Shown here: piece by piece, positions 48,375 through 56,016 of the stretch
Layout: each line of letters opens with the position of its first letter
Position numbering within the stretch: the stretch's first letter is position 1
From: Micromonospora eburnea
Lineage (GTDB): Bacteria > Actinomycetota > Actinomycetes > Mycobacteriales > Micromonosporaceae
DNA length: 64,000 nt
Assembly (NCBI RefSeq): GCF_900090225.1
Contig: NZ_FMHY01000002.1
Span: 5,022,001 to 5,086,000 of the forward strand
Direction: 5' to 3'
The notes under the pieces: model-generated
Told to the model about the DNA's origin: nothing
The model's database searches: none
Seen by the model: the letters and a program-made list of their open reading frames with translations, nothing else
Translations under genes and position numbers: made by a program

Positions 48375-49598
48375 GTGAGCCAAACCGCACGGACGACCGC
48401 GCGCCCGTCCGTCGACGGAGCGGCCCGGCGTGGCGGCGGGGCCGGCCTGCTGGTGCTGCTCGGCACACTCACCGCGCTCGGCCCGCTCTCGCTGGACATG
48501 TACCTGCCGGCGTTCCCGGCGATGACCCGCGACCTCCACGCCGACCAGGCCCAGATCCAGCTCTCGCTGACCACCTGCCTGGTCGGTTTCGCGCTCGGCC
48601 AGCTCGTCACCGGCCCGCTCAGCGACCGCTGGGGGCGGCGCCGGCCGGTGCTGGTCGGTGTCACCGCGTACGCCCTGCTGGCCCTGGCCTGCGCCGCCGC
48701 GCCGACCGCCCCCGTGCTGGCCGCCGCCCGCTTCGTCCAGGGGTTCGCCGGTGGCATGGGGGTGGTGGTCGCCCGGGCGGTGGTCCGCGACCTCTACTCC
48801 GGCCGCGCCGCCGCCCGGTACTTCTCCCGCCTCACCCTGGTCTTCGGGGTCGCGCCGGTGGCCGCGCCGGGCGTCGGCAGCCTGGTGCTGCGGTTCGGCT
48901 CCTGGCGGTCGGTCTTCCTCACCCTCGCCGCGATCGGGCTGCTGCTCGCCGTCGCCGTCGCCCTGCGGCTGCCGGAGACCCTGCCCGCCGAGCGGCGCAG
49001 CACCGGCGGCCTGGCCGCCACCGCCCGCACCATGCGCACCCTGGCCGCCGACCGGGTCTACCTCGGCTACGCGCTGACGCAGGGCTTCGCGTTCGCCGGA
49101 CTGTTCGCGTACATCTCCGGGTCGTCCTTCGTGTTCCAGGATGTCTTCGGCGTCTCGGCGGCGGCGTTCAGCCTGGTCTTCGGGCTCAACGCGCTGGCCC
49201 TGGTCGCCACCGGGCAGGCCAACGCCCGGCTGCTCGACCGGTTCAGCCCACGCCGGATGCTGCTCGGCGCCCTGCTGGTCGGCGCCATGGCCGCCCTCGG
49301 CGTGCTGGCCGGGGCGCTCGCCGGCAGCCTGGTGCTGGTCGCGGTGGCCCTCCTGGTCTTCGTCGGATCGCTGGGCATGGTGACGCCGAACAGCACCGCC
49401 CTGGCGCTGGACTCGCACGCCCGGCACGCCGGCACCGCCGCCGCGTTGATGGGTGGCGTCCAGTCGGTGGTCGGTGCGCTCGCCGCACCCGTGGTCGGGC
49501 TGGGCGGCGAGGGCAGCGCGGTGCCGATGGCCGCCGTCCTGGCCACCGCCGCCGCCCTCTCCCTGGCCGCCGTCCACACCCTCACCCGCCCCCGCTAG
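48375..49598 (+). CDS. MFS transporter, Bcr/CflA family
   Basis: A 407-residue major facilitator with twelve helices. 'LGTLTALGPLSLDMYLPAFPAMTRDL' is the Bcr/CflA start, and 'GPLSDRWGRRRPVLVG' is MFS motif A. 'RFVQGFAGGMGVVVARAVVRDLYSGRAAARYFSRLTLVFGVAPVAAPGVGSLV' holds the drug-efflux motif C-like region. These export drugs or metabolites by proton antiport. GTG 48375 has GGGAGA five bases upstream; TTG 48321 gives an unneeded tail. It converges on the sugar kinase. Confidence 0.92.
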   Translation: MSQTARTTARPSVDGAARRGGGAGLLVLLGTLTALGPLSLDMYLPAFPAMTRDLHADQAQIQLSLTTCLVGFALGQLVTGPLSDRWGRRRPVLVGVTAYALLALACAAAPTAPVLAAARFVQGFAGGMGVVVARAVVRDLYSGRAAARYFSRLTLVFGVAPVAAPGVGSLVLRFGSWRSVFLTLAAIGLLLAVAVALRLPETLPAERRSTGGLAATARTMRTLAADRVYLGYALTQGFAFAGLFAYISGSSFVFQDVFGVSAAAFSLVFGLNALALVATGQANARLLDRFSPRRMLLGALLVGAMAALGVLAGALAGSLVLVAVALLVFVGSLGMVTPNSTALALDSHARHAGTAAALMGGVQSVVGALAAPVVGLGGEGSAVPMAAVLATAAALSLAAVHTLTRPR

Positions 49599-49637
49599 GC
49601 CCTACCTTCCCGGTTCTGGCCAGCGGACGGCGATCAT

Positions 49638-49652
49638 GCGGGCGTTGCCCGC
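49638..49652. terminator. small hairpin between MFS and sugar-kinase genes
   Basis: GCGGGC-GTT-GCCCGC, a 6-bp stem with a three-base loop in the 109-bp gap between convergent genes. Confidence 0.4.
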
Positions 49653-49707
49653 GCGCATCGGCGTGCCACGGCGACAACCTCATGATCAGCAGCGTGAGCG
49701 GGCTGTG

Positions 49708-50640
49708 TCACGAGGGGAAGCGGGCGGAGACGGCGGCGCGGGTGGGCATCGAGGTGGCGCCGCCCGGGGACTCGCAGACCAGGCCGCCGACGCGCAGGGC
49801 GAAGGCGACCCGGTCCCGCCAGCCGATCGGGTCCACCGGCTCGCCGGCCGCGAGCAGTTCGGCGATGAGCGCGCCCATCACCGAGTCACCGGCGCCGGTC
49901 GCGTCCACCGCGCCGACCTTGGGGGCGGGCACGCGTACCACGTCGTCGGCGGCCGCCACCAGGGCGCCGTCCGCACCGAGGGTGACCACCACGGTCCCGG
50001 CACCCAGCTCCCGCAGGTACGCGGCGACCCCCTCCACCGGCTCGCCGGGATAGAGCACGGCCGCGTCGGCGGTGCTCAACTTCACCAGGTGGGCGCTCGC
50101 GGCGAACTCCGCGACCACCTCGCGCAGCGCGGCCAGGGCGCTGGGCCCGTCCAGCAGCCGGGTACGCACGTTCGGGTCGAACACCCGCAGCGCCCCGGCG
50201 ATCGACCAGGCCCGCCGGGCGGCGGCCAGCACCGGCGGGCAGAGCAGCACGATCGAGCCACAGTAGAGCACCTGCGCGCCCTCGACCAGGGGCACGCTCA
50301 GGTCCTCGGCGGTGAGCAGAGCGTACGACCGGGGTTCGCCGTAGAAGCGGAAATCCGGTTCGGGGCCGACGAAGGTGGCCACCGCCAGCGCGGTCGGGGC
50401 CGGTACGGTGACCGCCCCGGCCAGTCCGACGCCCGCCTCGGCCAGGAACGCCCGGATCCGCTCCGCGAGCGCGTCATCGCCCAGCGACCCGACGAACTGC
50501 ACGTCGCCGCCGAGCCGGGCCACCGCCACGGCCACGTTGAGCGGTCCGCCGCCGATCGCCTGCCGGTAGACGGGCTGCCCGTCGCACTCGGCGTCGAGCA
50601 GGTCGACCAGCGCCTCGCCGAGCACCACCGCGTACCCCAT
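49708..50640 (-). CDS. PfkB family sugar kinase (fructokinase-like)
   Basis: A 310-residue ribokinase-fold kinase. 'VLGEALVDLLDAE' and 'GGGPLNVAVAVARLGGDVQFVGSLGDDALAERI' are the N-terminal sugar-binding signature. 'DATGAGDSVMGALIAELL' is the C-terminal signature with the catalytic Asp. Fructose is the likely substrate by resemblance, but ribose, adenosine or other sugars cannot be excluded. Start ATG 50640 follows GGAGGG by seven bases; the ORF beginning at 50664 is longer but less supported. It is divergent from the LPMO gene. Confidence 0.9.
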   Translation of the reverse strand: MGYAVVLGEALVDLLDAECDGQPVYRQAIGGGPLNVAVAVARLGGDVQFVGSLGDDALAERIRAFLAEAGVGLAGAVTVPAPTALAVATFVGPEPDFRFYGEPRSYALLTAEDLSVPLVEGAQVLYCGSIVLLCPPVLAAARRAWSIAGALRVFDPNVRTRLLDGPSALAALREVVAEFAASAHLVKLSTADAAVLYPGEPVEGVAAYLRELGAGTVVVTLGADGALVAAADDVVRVPAPKVGAVDATGAGDSVMGALIAELLAAGEPVDPIGWRDRVAFALRVGGLVCESPGGATSMPTRAAVSARFPS

Positions 50641-50653
50641 CCTGGCTCCCTCC

Positions 50654-50664
50654 GTCCGTGACAC
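50654..50664. promoter_or_regulatory. half-site GTCCGTGACAC in the kinase 5' region
   Basis: Eleven bases identical to the left part and centre of the palindrome at 50851, immediately before the kinase ribosome-binding site. It may be a second, weaker binding site for the same regulator. Confidence 0.3.
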
Positions 50665-50850
50665 CCCCGATCCTGACGTATCGCGGGGGTGCCGCGCGCG
50701 GGGACGACCGGACGCCGCGCGACGAGACCCGAATCATCGACGTACGACTATTGCGCACAGCGCGGAGACGTGATGGGATTGCGCCTGCCGGAGTGGTGCG
50801 GGGGGCTGCCGCGCCGCCGGCAGCCGGGTCAAGCTGACGCGAGGGCACAC

Positions 50851-50869
50851 CGGTCCGTGACACGGACCG
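50851..50869. promoter_or_regulatory. CGGTCCGTGACACGGACCG palindrome upstream of LPMO
   Basis: A perfect 19-bp palindrome with a single central base, 126 bp before the LPMO start and 211 bp from the kinase start. It has the form of a transcription-factor operator. The regulator is not in this window. Confidence 0.45.
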
Positions 50870-50994
50870 CGATGGTGCACGCCCAGCCGGCCCCGGCCAC
50901 ACTCCGACCGCCGGGCGTGGCACCGCGACAGTCGCATCCGCTCATCGCAGCGGGGCGGACCGGTGCGGTCACGCCCCGCGAGTCAGGAGAAGTC

Positions 50995-52098
50995 GTGCAC
51001 CGATCCCGTATGGCCGCGTTGCTCACCGCGGCCGTCACCACCCTGGCCGCAGGCGTCATCGCCGTGGTCACCACCTCCGGCCCGGCCGCCGCCCACGGCG
51101 CGGCGATGAAGCCGGGCGCCCGGACCTACCTGTGCTGGAAGGACGGCCTCACCCCGCAGGGTGACATCCGGCCCAACAACCCCGCCTGCGCGGCGGCGGT
51201 CGCGCAGAGCGGAACGAACTCGCTGTACAACTGGTTCAGCGTGCTGCGCTCCGACGCGGGCGGCCGGACCGTCGGCTTCATCCCCGACGGCCAGCTGTGC
51301 AGCGGCGGCAACCCGAACTTCACCGGGTACGACCTGGCCCGCAACGACTGGCCGATCACCCACCTGACCGCCGGGCGGACCATGGAGTTCAACTACAGCA
51401 ACTGGGCCCACCACCCGGGCACCTTCTACTTCTACGTCACCAAGAACACCTGGAGCCCGACCCGGCCGCTCGCCTGGAGCGACCTGGAGGACCAGCCGTT
51501 CCTGACGGTGACCAACCCGCCGCAGAGCGGCGCGGTGGGCACCAACGACGGGCACTACTACTTCAACGGCACCCTGCCGTCGAACAAGAGCGGCCGGCAC
51601 ATCATCTACTCCCGCTGGGTCCGCTCGGACAGCCAGGAGAACTTCTTCGGCTGCTCCGACGTGACCTTCGACGGCGGCAACGGTGAGGTGACCGGGATCG
51701 GCCCGGGCGGCAGCACGCCGCCGACCACGCCGCCGGCCACCACCAACCCGACCACGCCGCCGGCCACCACGAACCCGACCACGCCGCCGGCCGGTGGCAG
51801 CTGCATGGCGGTCTACGCGGTGACCAACTCGTGGCAGGGCGGCTTCCAGGCCGAGGTCACGATCATGAACCACAGCTCCCAGACGTACGGCGGCTGGACG
51901 GCGAACTGGACCCTGCCCAGCGGGCAGAGCATCAGCCAGCTGTGGAACGGCAACCTGACCACGAGCGGGTCGTCGGTGACGGTCACCAACGCCTCCTTCA
52001 ACGGCACGATCGCGCCGAACGGCACCACCACATTCGGCTTCCTGGCCAGCACCTCGGGCACGAACGGCCTGCCGACGGTCACCTGCACCGGCCGGTGA
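50995..52098 (+). CDS. lytic polysaccharide monooxygenase (AA10) with C-terminal CBM2
   Basis: A 367-residue secreted copper enzyme that oxidatively cleaves chitin or cellulose. The signal peptide ends in 'PAAAHG', leaving His34 as the N-terminal residue of the mature protein and first copper ligand. The second His is in 'SNWAHHPGTFYFYVTK' (139/140), and the axial Phe lies in 'SQENFFGCSDV'. A Thr/Pro linker with repeated TTPPATTNP joins a CBM2 cellulose/chitin-binding module ('SCMAVYAVTNSWQGGFQAEVTI...YGGWTANWTLPSGQSISQLWN') with its conserved surface Trp and terminal Cys. GTG 50995 has GGAGAAG upstream; ATG 51010 is the alternative. A terminator follows. Confidence 0.93.
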   Translation: MHRSRMAALLTAAVTTLAAGVIAVVTTSGPAAAHGAAMKPGARTYLCWKDGLTPQGDIRPNNPACAAAVAQSGTNSLYNWFSVLRSDAGGRTVGFIPDGQLCSGGNPNFTGYDLARNDWPITHLTAGRTMEFNYSNWAHHPGTFYFYVTKNTWSPTRPLAWSDLEDQPFLTVTNPPQSGAVGTNDGHYYFNGTLPSNKSGRHIIYSRWVRSDSQENFFGCSDVTFDGGNGEVTGIGPGGSTPPTTPPATTNPTTPPATTNPTTPPAGGSCMAVYAVTNSWQGGFQAEVTIMNHSSQTYGGWTANWTLPSGQSISQLWNGNLTTSGSSVTVTNASFNGTIAPNGTTTFGFLASTSGTNGLPTVTCTGR

Positions 52099-52126
52099 TT
52101 CGAGGCGCGCCCGCACCGTGAATGAA

Positions 52127-52156
52127 GAGGGCCCCCGGGTGAGACCGGGGGCCCTC
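52127..52156. terminator. bidirectional terminator between LPMO and asnB
   Basis: GAGGGCCCCCGG and CCGGGGGCCCTC form a 12-bp perfect stem with a six-base loop, between convergent stop codons. Outer GTGAA/TTCAC bases extend the pairing. Confidence 0.8.
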
Positions 52157-52169
52157 GTTCACTGCCGCG

Positions 52170-54131
52170 TCAGCGGACCATGCTGCCGACGACGGGCTTG
52201 GTCAGCAGGGCCGACTGGTTGCGCTGGATGCCCGGGTCGAGGGTCTTTGCCACGAAGATGGCGTGCCAGATGCAGAAGATCAGTACGGTCCACACCTTGC
52301 GGGAGTGATCCGCCTCCTCCCGCTTGTGCTCGTCCAGCAGCCGCATCGCGTACGACAGGTCGATCAGGTCGCCGGCGCCGGAGGTGGCCAGCACGTGTCG
52401 GGCCCACTCGTACATCTCGCCGCGCAGCCAGACCCGGGTCGGGGTGGGGAAGCCGAGCTTCTTGCGGTTCACGATGGCCGGCGGCACGACGCCCTGCAAC
52501 GCCTGGCGCATGGCGTACTTGGTGGCCTCGGAGCGCGGCGGCAGCTTCAGGTCGACCGGGATGCCGGCCGCCACGTTGAACACCTCCCGGTCCAGGAACG
52601 GCACCCGCACCTCCAGCGAGTGCGCCATCGAGATCCGGTCGGCCTTGACCAGGATGTCGCCACGCAGCCAGGTGTAGAGGTCGACGTACTGCATCTTGGT
52701 GACGTCGTCCAGTTCGGTGCACTCGGCGTAGATCGGCGCGGTGACGTCGGTGTAGCGGACCGAGGGGTCGTAGCGGCGCAGCAGGTGCTGCTTCTCCTCC
52801 TCGGTGAACATCCGAGCGTTGCCGTAGTAGCGCTGCTCGATCGGGGTGGTGCCGCGTTCCAGGAAGCTCTTGCCCTTGACCCCCTGCGGGATGGCCTTCG
52901 ACACCGCCCGCAGGCCCTTCTGCACGCCGCCCGGCAGGCCGTTGACGGTGCTGAGCGACAGCGGCTCCCGGTAGATCGTGTAGCCGCCGAAGAACTCGTC
53001 CGCGCCCTCGCCGGAGAGCACCACGGTGACGTGCTCGGCGGCCTTCTTCGCGACGAAGTAGAGCGGGACCAGGGCCGGGTCGGCGACCGGATCGTCCAGG
53101 TGCCAGACGATCTTCGGCAGCGCCTCCATCATGTCCTGCGGCCCGATCTTCGTCGGGATGGTGGTCACGTCGAGGTGCCGGGCCGAGTCCTGGGCGACGT
53201 CGATCTCGGAGTAGCCGGGCACGTCGTACCCGACGGTGAAGGTCAGAATGTTCGGATTGAACTCCCGGGCCAGCGCGACGACCGCGGTGGAGTCGATGCC
53301 GCTGGAGAGAAACGAGCCGACCGGAACGTCCGAGCGCATGTGCATCCGGACGCTCTCCCGCAGCGTCTCCCGGATGTCGTGGTAGAGCCGCTGCTCGTCG
53401 GCCACCGGCGCCGGCCGGAACACCGGGCGGTACCACCGGCGCACCTCGATCCGGCCGCCCGGGCTCCAGGTCAGGTACTCCCCCGACCCGATCCGGCTGA
53501 TCCCCCTGTGCAGGGTGCCCGGCTCCGGGACGTACTGCAGGGTCAGGTAGTGGCTCAGGTTGGCCGTGTCGATCCCGGCGTCGCCCTGGTACGCCGACTG
53601 CGCGAACGGCAGCAGCGCCTTCTTCTCCGAGGCGAGGTAGAGTCCGTCCGACGTCTCCAGATAGTGCAACGGCTTGATGCCGAAGTAGTCGCGGGCGCCG
53701 AAGGCCCGCCGCTCCTGCCGGTCCCAGATCACGAAGGCGAACATGCCGCGCAGCCTGGTGAGCACCTGCTCACCCCAGTAGTGGTAGCCGGCGACGATCA
53801 CCTCGCCGTCCCCGTTCGTGGCGAACTGGGCGCCGAAGTCCCGGATCAGCTCGTCCCGCAGCTCGATGTAGTTGTAGATCTCGCCGTTGAAGGTGAGCAG
53901 GTAGCGGCCGTTCGCGTACGGCAGCGGCTCGTGGCTGAGCGCCACGTCGATGATCGCCAGCCGCTTGTGCGCGAACACGCCGTCCGCGTACTGCCCGGTG
54001 GCGTCGCCGACCACCTCGACCCCGGTCTCGTCCGGGCCGCGGTGGTGCAGGCACTCCAGTGCGCTTGCGATGTGGTCGCGGTGGGCGGCGGCGTCACCGC
54101 GCGCGCTGAAAAAGGCCAGGAGTCCGCACAT
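52170..54131 (-). CDS. asnB: asparagine synthase (glutamine-hydrolysing)
   Basis: A 653-residue amidotransferase that makes asparagine from aspartate, glutamine and ATP, or acts as an AsnB-like amidation enzyme. The N-terminal class II glutaminase begins MCGLLAFFS with the catalytic Cys2, and has 'HHRGPDETG' and 'YLLTFNGEIYNYIELRDEL'. The synthetase domain has the PP-loop 'VGSFLSSGIDSTAVVAL' and 'VVLSGEGADEFFGGYTIY'. ATG 54131 is fixed by the need for Cys2. No arginine, actinomycin-like or lasso gene neighbours suggest a special role, so primary metabolism is most likely. It is divergent from the aminopeptidase P gene. Confidence 0.95.
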   Translation of the reverse strand: MCGLLAFFSARGDAAAHRDHIASALECLHHRGPDETGVEVVGDATGQYADGVFAHKRLAIIDVALSHEPLPYANGRYLLTFNGEIYNYIELRDELIRDFGAQFATNGDGEVIVAGYHYWGEQVLTRLRGMFAFVIWDRQERRAFGARDYFGIKPLHYLETSDGLYLASEKKALLPFAQSAYQGDAGIDTANLSHYLTLQYVPEPGTLHRGISRIGSGEYLTWSPGGRIEVRRWYRPVFRPAPVADEQRLYHDIRETLRESVRMHMRSDVPVGSFLSSGIDSTAVVALAREFNPNILTFTVGYDVPGYSEIDVAQDSARHLDVTTIPTKIGPQDMMEALPKIVWHLDDPVADPALVPLYFVAKKAAEHVTVVLSGEGADEFFGGYTIYREPLSLSTVNGLPGGVQKGLRAVSKAIPQGVKGKSFLERGTTPIEQRYYGNARMFTEEEKQHLLRRYDPSVRYTDVTAPIYAECTELDDVTKMQYVDLYTWLRGDILVKADRISMAHSLEVRVPFLDREVFNVAAGIPVDLKLPPRSEATKYAMRQALQGVVPPAIVNRKKLGFPTPTRVWLRGEMYEWARHVLATSGAGDLIDLSYAMRLLDEHKREEADHSRKVWTVLIFCIWHAIFVAKTLDPGIQRNQSALLTKPVVGSMVR

Positions 54132-54243
54132 GATGGCCATCTTTCCACGCGGCCGGAGCGGCCGTCGCGGCACCGCAGGCTCTCCCCGCTCCCGTGCGCG
54201 CGGTACCGTCTGGACCAGCGACGAGGCTCAGGGAGGGCGGATC

Positions 54244-55719
54244 ATGGCCGAGGAGCGGACGCAGCAGGGCAAGCCGGCGGACGGCACCGAATCGCACGAC
54301 CCGGACTTTCCGGAGGCGTTCCTGACGTTCATGCGGCAGGGCTGGCAGGACACTGAGTTGCCGGTGGGCCCCCGCCCGGAGGTGCCCAACCACGCCAAGC
54401 GACGCGCCGCGCTCGCCGCGGCCTTCCCCGGGGAGACGCTGGTCATCCCGACCGGCAACGAGAAGGTACGCGCCAACGACACCGACCACCCGTTCCGGGC
54501 GGGCAGCGACTTCGCGTACCTGACCGGCGACCTCGAACCGGACAGCGTGCTGGTGCTGCACCCCAACGGCGACGCCGTGCTCTACATGCGGCCCCGGTCG
54601 TCGCGGGAGAACGACGAGTTCTTCCGCAGCCGCAACGGCGAGCTGTGGGTGGGCCGGCGGCCCACGCTGCGCGAGAAGTCGACCGAGCTGGGTCTGCCCA
54701 CCGCCGACCTGACCGAGCTGGACGCGGCCCTGGCCGATCTGGCGCCGGGGCGGACGAGGGTGTTGCGCGGCTTCGACGCGCGGGTGGACGCGGCGGTGCG
54801 GCCGCACGACGGCGCCCGCCTCGACGGGCAGCCGGGCCGGGACCGGGAGCTGGCGATCGCCATCTCGGAGCTGAAGCTGGTCAAGGACGAGTGGGAGATC
54901 GCGCAGCTCCAGGAGGCGTGCGACGCCACCGTCCGCGGTTTCGAGGACGTGGCCCGGGCCCTGCCGGCCGACCGCGGCGTCTCGGAGCGCCTGCTGGAGG
55001 GGATCTTCGCGCTGCGCGCCCGGCACGACGGCAACGACGTCGGCTACGGCTCGATCGTCGGCGCGGGCGAGCACGCCACGATCCTGCACTGGGTGCACAA
55101 CCACGGCGCCACCCGCCCGGGTGAGCTGCTGCTGATGGACATGGGGGTGGAGAACCGCAACCTCTACACCGCGGACGTCACCCGGGTGCTGCCGGTCAAC
55201 GGACGCTTCACCCCGCTGCAGCGCCAGGTGTACGACGCCGTGTACGCCGCCCAGCAGGCCGGCATCGACGTGATCAAGCCGGGCGTGGCGTTCCGGGAGG
55301 TGCACCTGACCGCCATGCGGGTCCTCGCCCAGGCGCTGAAGGACCTCGACCTGCTGCCGGTCAGCGTCGACGAGGCGATGGACCCCTCCTCGACCGTCTA
55401 CCGCCGCTGGACGCTGCACGGCACCAGCCACATGCTCGGCATCGACGTGCACGACTGCGCCAACGCCCGTAAGGAGACCTACCGGGACGGGCCGCTCGGT
55501 GAGGGCTACGTGCTCACCGTCGAGCCGGGGCTGTACTTCCAGCCGGAGGACGAGCTGGTCCCGGAGGAGTTGCGCGGCATCGGCGTCCGGATCGAGGACG
55601 ACATCCTGGTCACCGCCGACGGCGCGGTGAACCTCTCGGCCGGCCTGCCGCGCCGCTCCGACGAGGTGGAGACGTGGCTGGCCGAGCAGCGCGAGGCGGG
55701 TCCGCGCCTGCCTGGCTGA
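54244..55719 (+). CDS. Xaa-Pro aminopeptidase (aminopeptidase P, M24B)
   Basis: A 491-residue metallopeptidase that removes N-terminal residues preceding proline. It has an AMP_N domain (residues 48-190, 'FPGETLVIPTG...FRAGSDFAYLTGDLEPDSVLVL') and the pita-bread domain with all five metal ligands: Asp299 ('LLMDMG'), Asp311 ('YTADVTRV'), His396 ('HGTSHMLG'), Glu427 ('TVEPGLY') and Glu451 ('RIEDD'). It therefore contrasts with the degenerate M24-fold protein at 11734. ATG 54244 follows GGGAGGG by six bases. A strong 3' hairpin ends the gene. Confidence 0.95.
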   Translation: MAEERTQQGKPADGTESHDPDFPEAFLTFMRQGWQDTELPVGPRPEVPNHAKRRAALAAAFPGETLVIPTGNEKVRANDTDHPFRAGSDFAYLTGDLEPDSVLVLHPNGDAVLYMRPRSSRENDEFFRSRNGELWVGRRPTLREKSTELGLPTADLTELDAALADLAPGRTRVLRGFDARVDAAVRPHDGARLDGQPGRDRELAIAISELKLVKDEWEIAQLQEACDATVRGFEDVARALPADRGVSERLLEGIFALRARHDGNDVGYGSIVGAGEHATILHWVHNHGATRPGELLLMDMGVENRNLYTADVTRVLPVNGRFTPLQRQVYDAVYAAQQAGIDVIKPGVAFREVHLTAMRVLAQALKDLDLLPVSVDEAMDPSSTVYRRWTLHGTSHMLGIDVHDCANARKETYRDGPLGEGYVLTVEPGLYFQPEDELVPEELRGIGVRIEDDILVTADGAVNLSAGLPRRSDEVETWLAEQREAGPRLPG

Positions 55720-55746
55720 TTCCGACCCGTACGCCCCGGCGGGCCC

Positions 55747-55814
55747 CACCGCCCGGCAGCCTGCGACGTTTCCGTCGTTGTGCCGCCGGTGGTGGGGCCC
55801 GCCGCCGTTTGTGC
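55747..55814 (+). terminator. terminator of the aminopeptidase P gene
   Basis: CGGCGGGCCCCACC and GGTGGGGCCCGCCG are perfect 14-bp arms around a 40-base loop. The loop holds a smaller CGACG-TTTC-CGTCG hairpin. Confidence 0.7.
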
Positions 55815-55869
55815 CGCTCGGCCCCCTCGTCACCGGCGCGTTCGGAAGGGCGCGACCCGCCTGATGTGA

Positions 55870-56016
55870 GGCAAATGCGGGGTTTTTTCGGATACGTCCG
55901 CCTCGTGAGGATCCTTCTCATACGGTGTGGATCAGAGGCTACAACCGGTTTGTAGCTGGTCGCTCTGCCAGGGGCGGTGCGACCCCTTTGTGTAACCGAA
56001 AGGGCGGAAGGCTCTG
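55870..56016 (+). promoter_or_regulatory. upstream regulatory region of beta-helix gene 1
   Basis: This region aligns with that of gene 2 (58044-58190). Shared blocks are AATGCGGG-TTTTTTCG-ATACG, then TTCTCATACGGTG, then the 19-bp palindrome. The TACGGT at 55921-55926 region is a -10 candidate. Everything outside these blocks has diverged, so the blocks are probably functional. Confidence 0.5.
55938..55956. promoter_or_regulatory. GCTACAA-N5-TTGTAGC palindrome before beta-helix gene 1
   Basis: GCTACAACCGGTTTGTAGC has perfect 7-bp arms. The identical arms recur at the equivalent place before gene 2, with one change in the spacer. It lies between the promoter candidate and the start codon, so it could be a repressor site or an RNA hairpin in the leader. 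Confidence 0.55.

Larger units (their letters stand above)
50641..50994. other. divergent regulatory region between sugar kinase and LPMO genes
   Basis: 354 bp with no convincing gene (an open frame from 50689 merges into the LPMO frame). It contains a 19-bp palindrome at 50851-50869 and an 11-bp exact half-site at 50654-50664. Confidence 0.5.

Noticed and set aside
52170..54131. Asparagine synthase as part of a lasso-peptide or other natural-product cluster
   Set aside because: No precursor peptide, protease or biosynthetic genes are adjacent. The neighbours are housekeeping or degradative genes.
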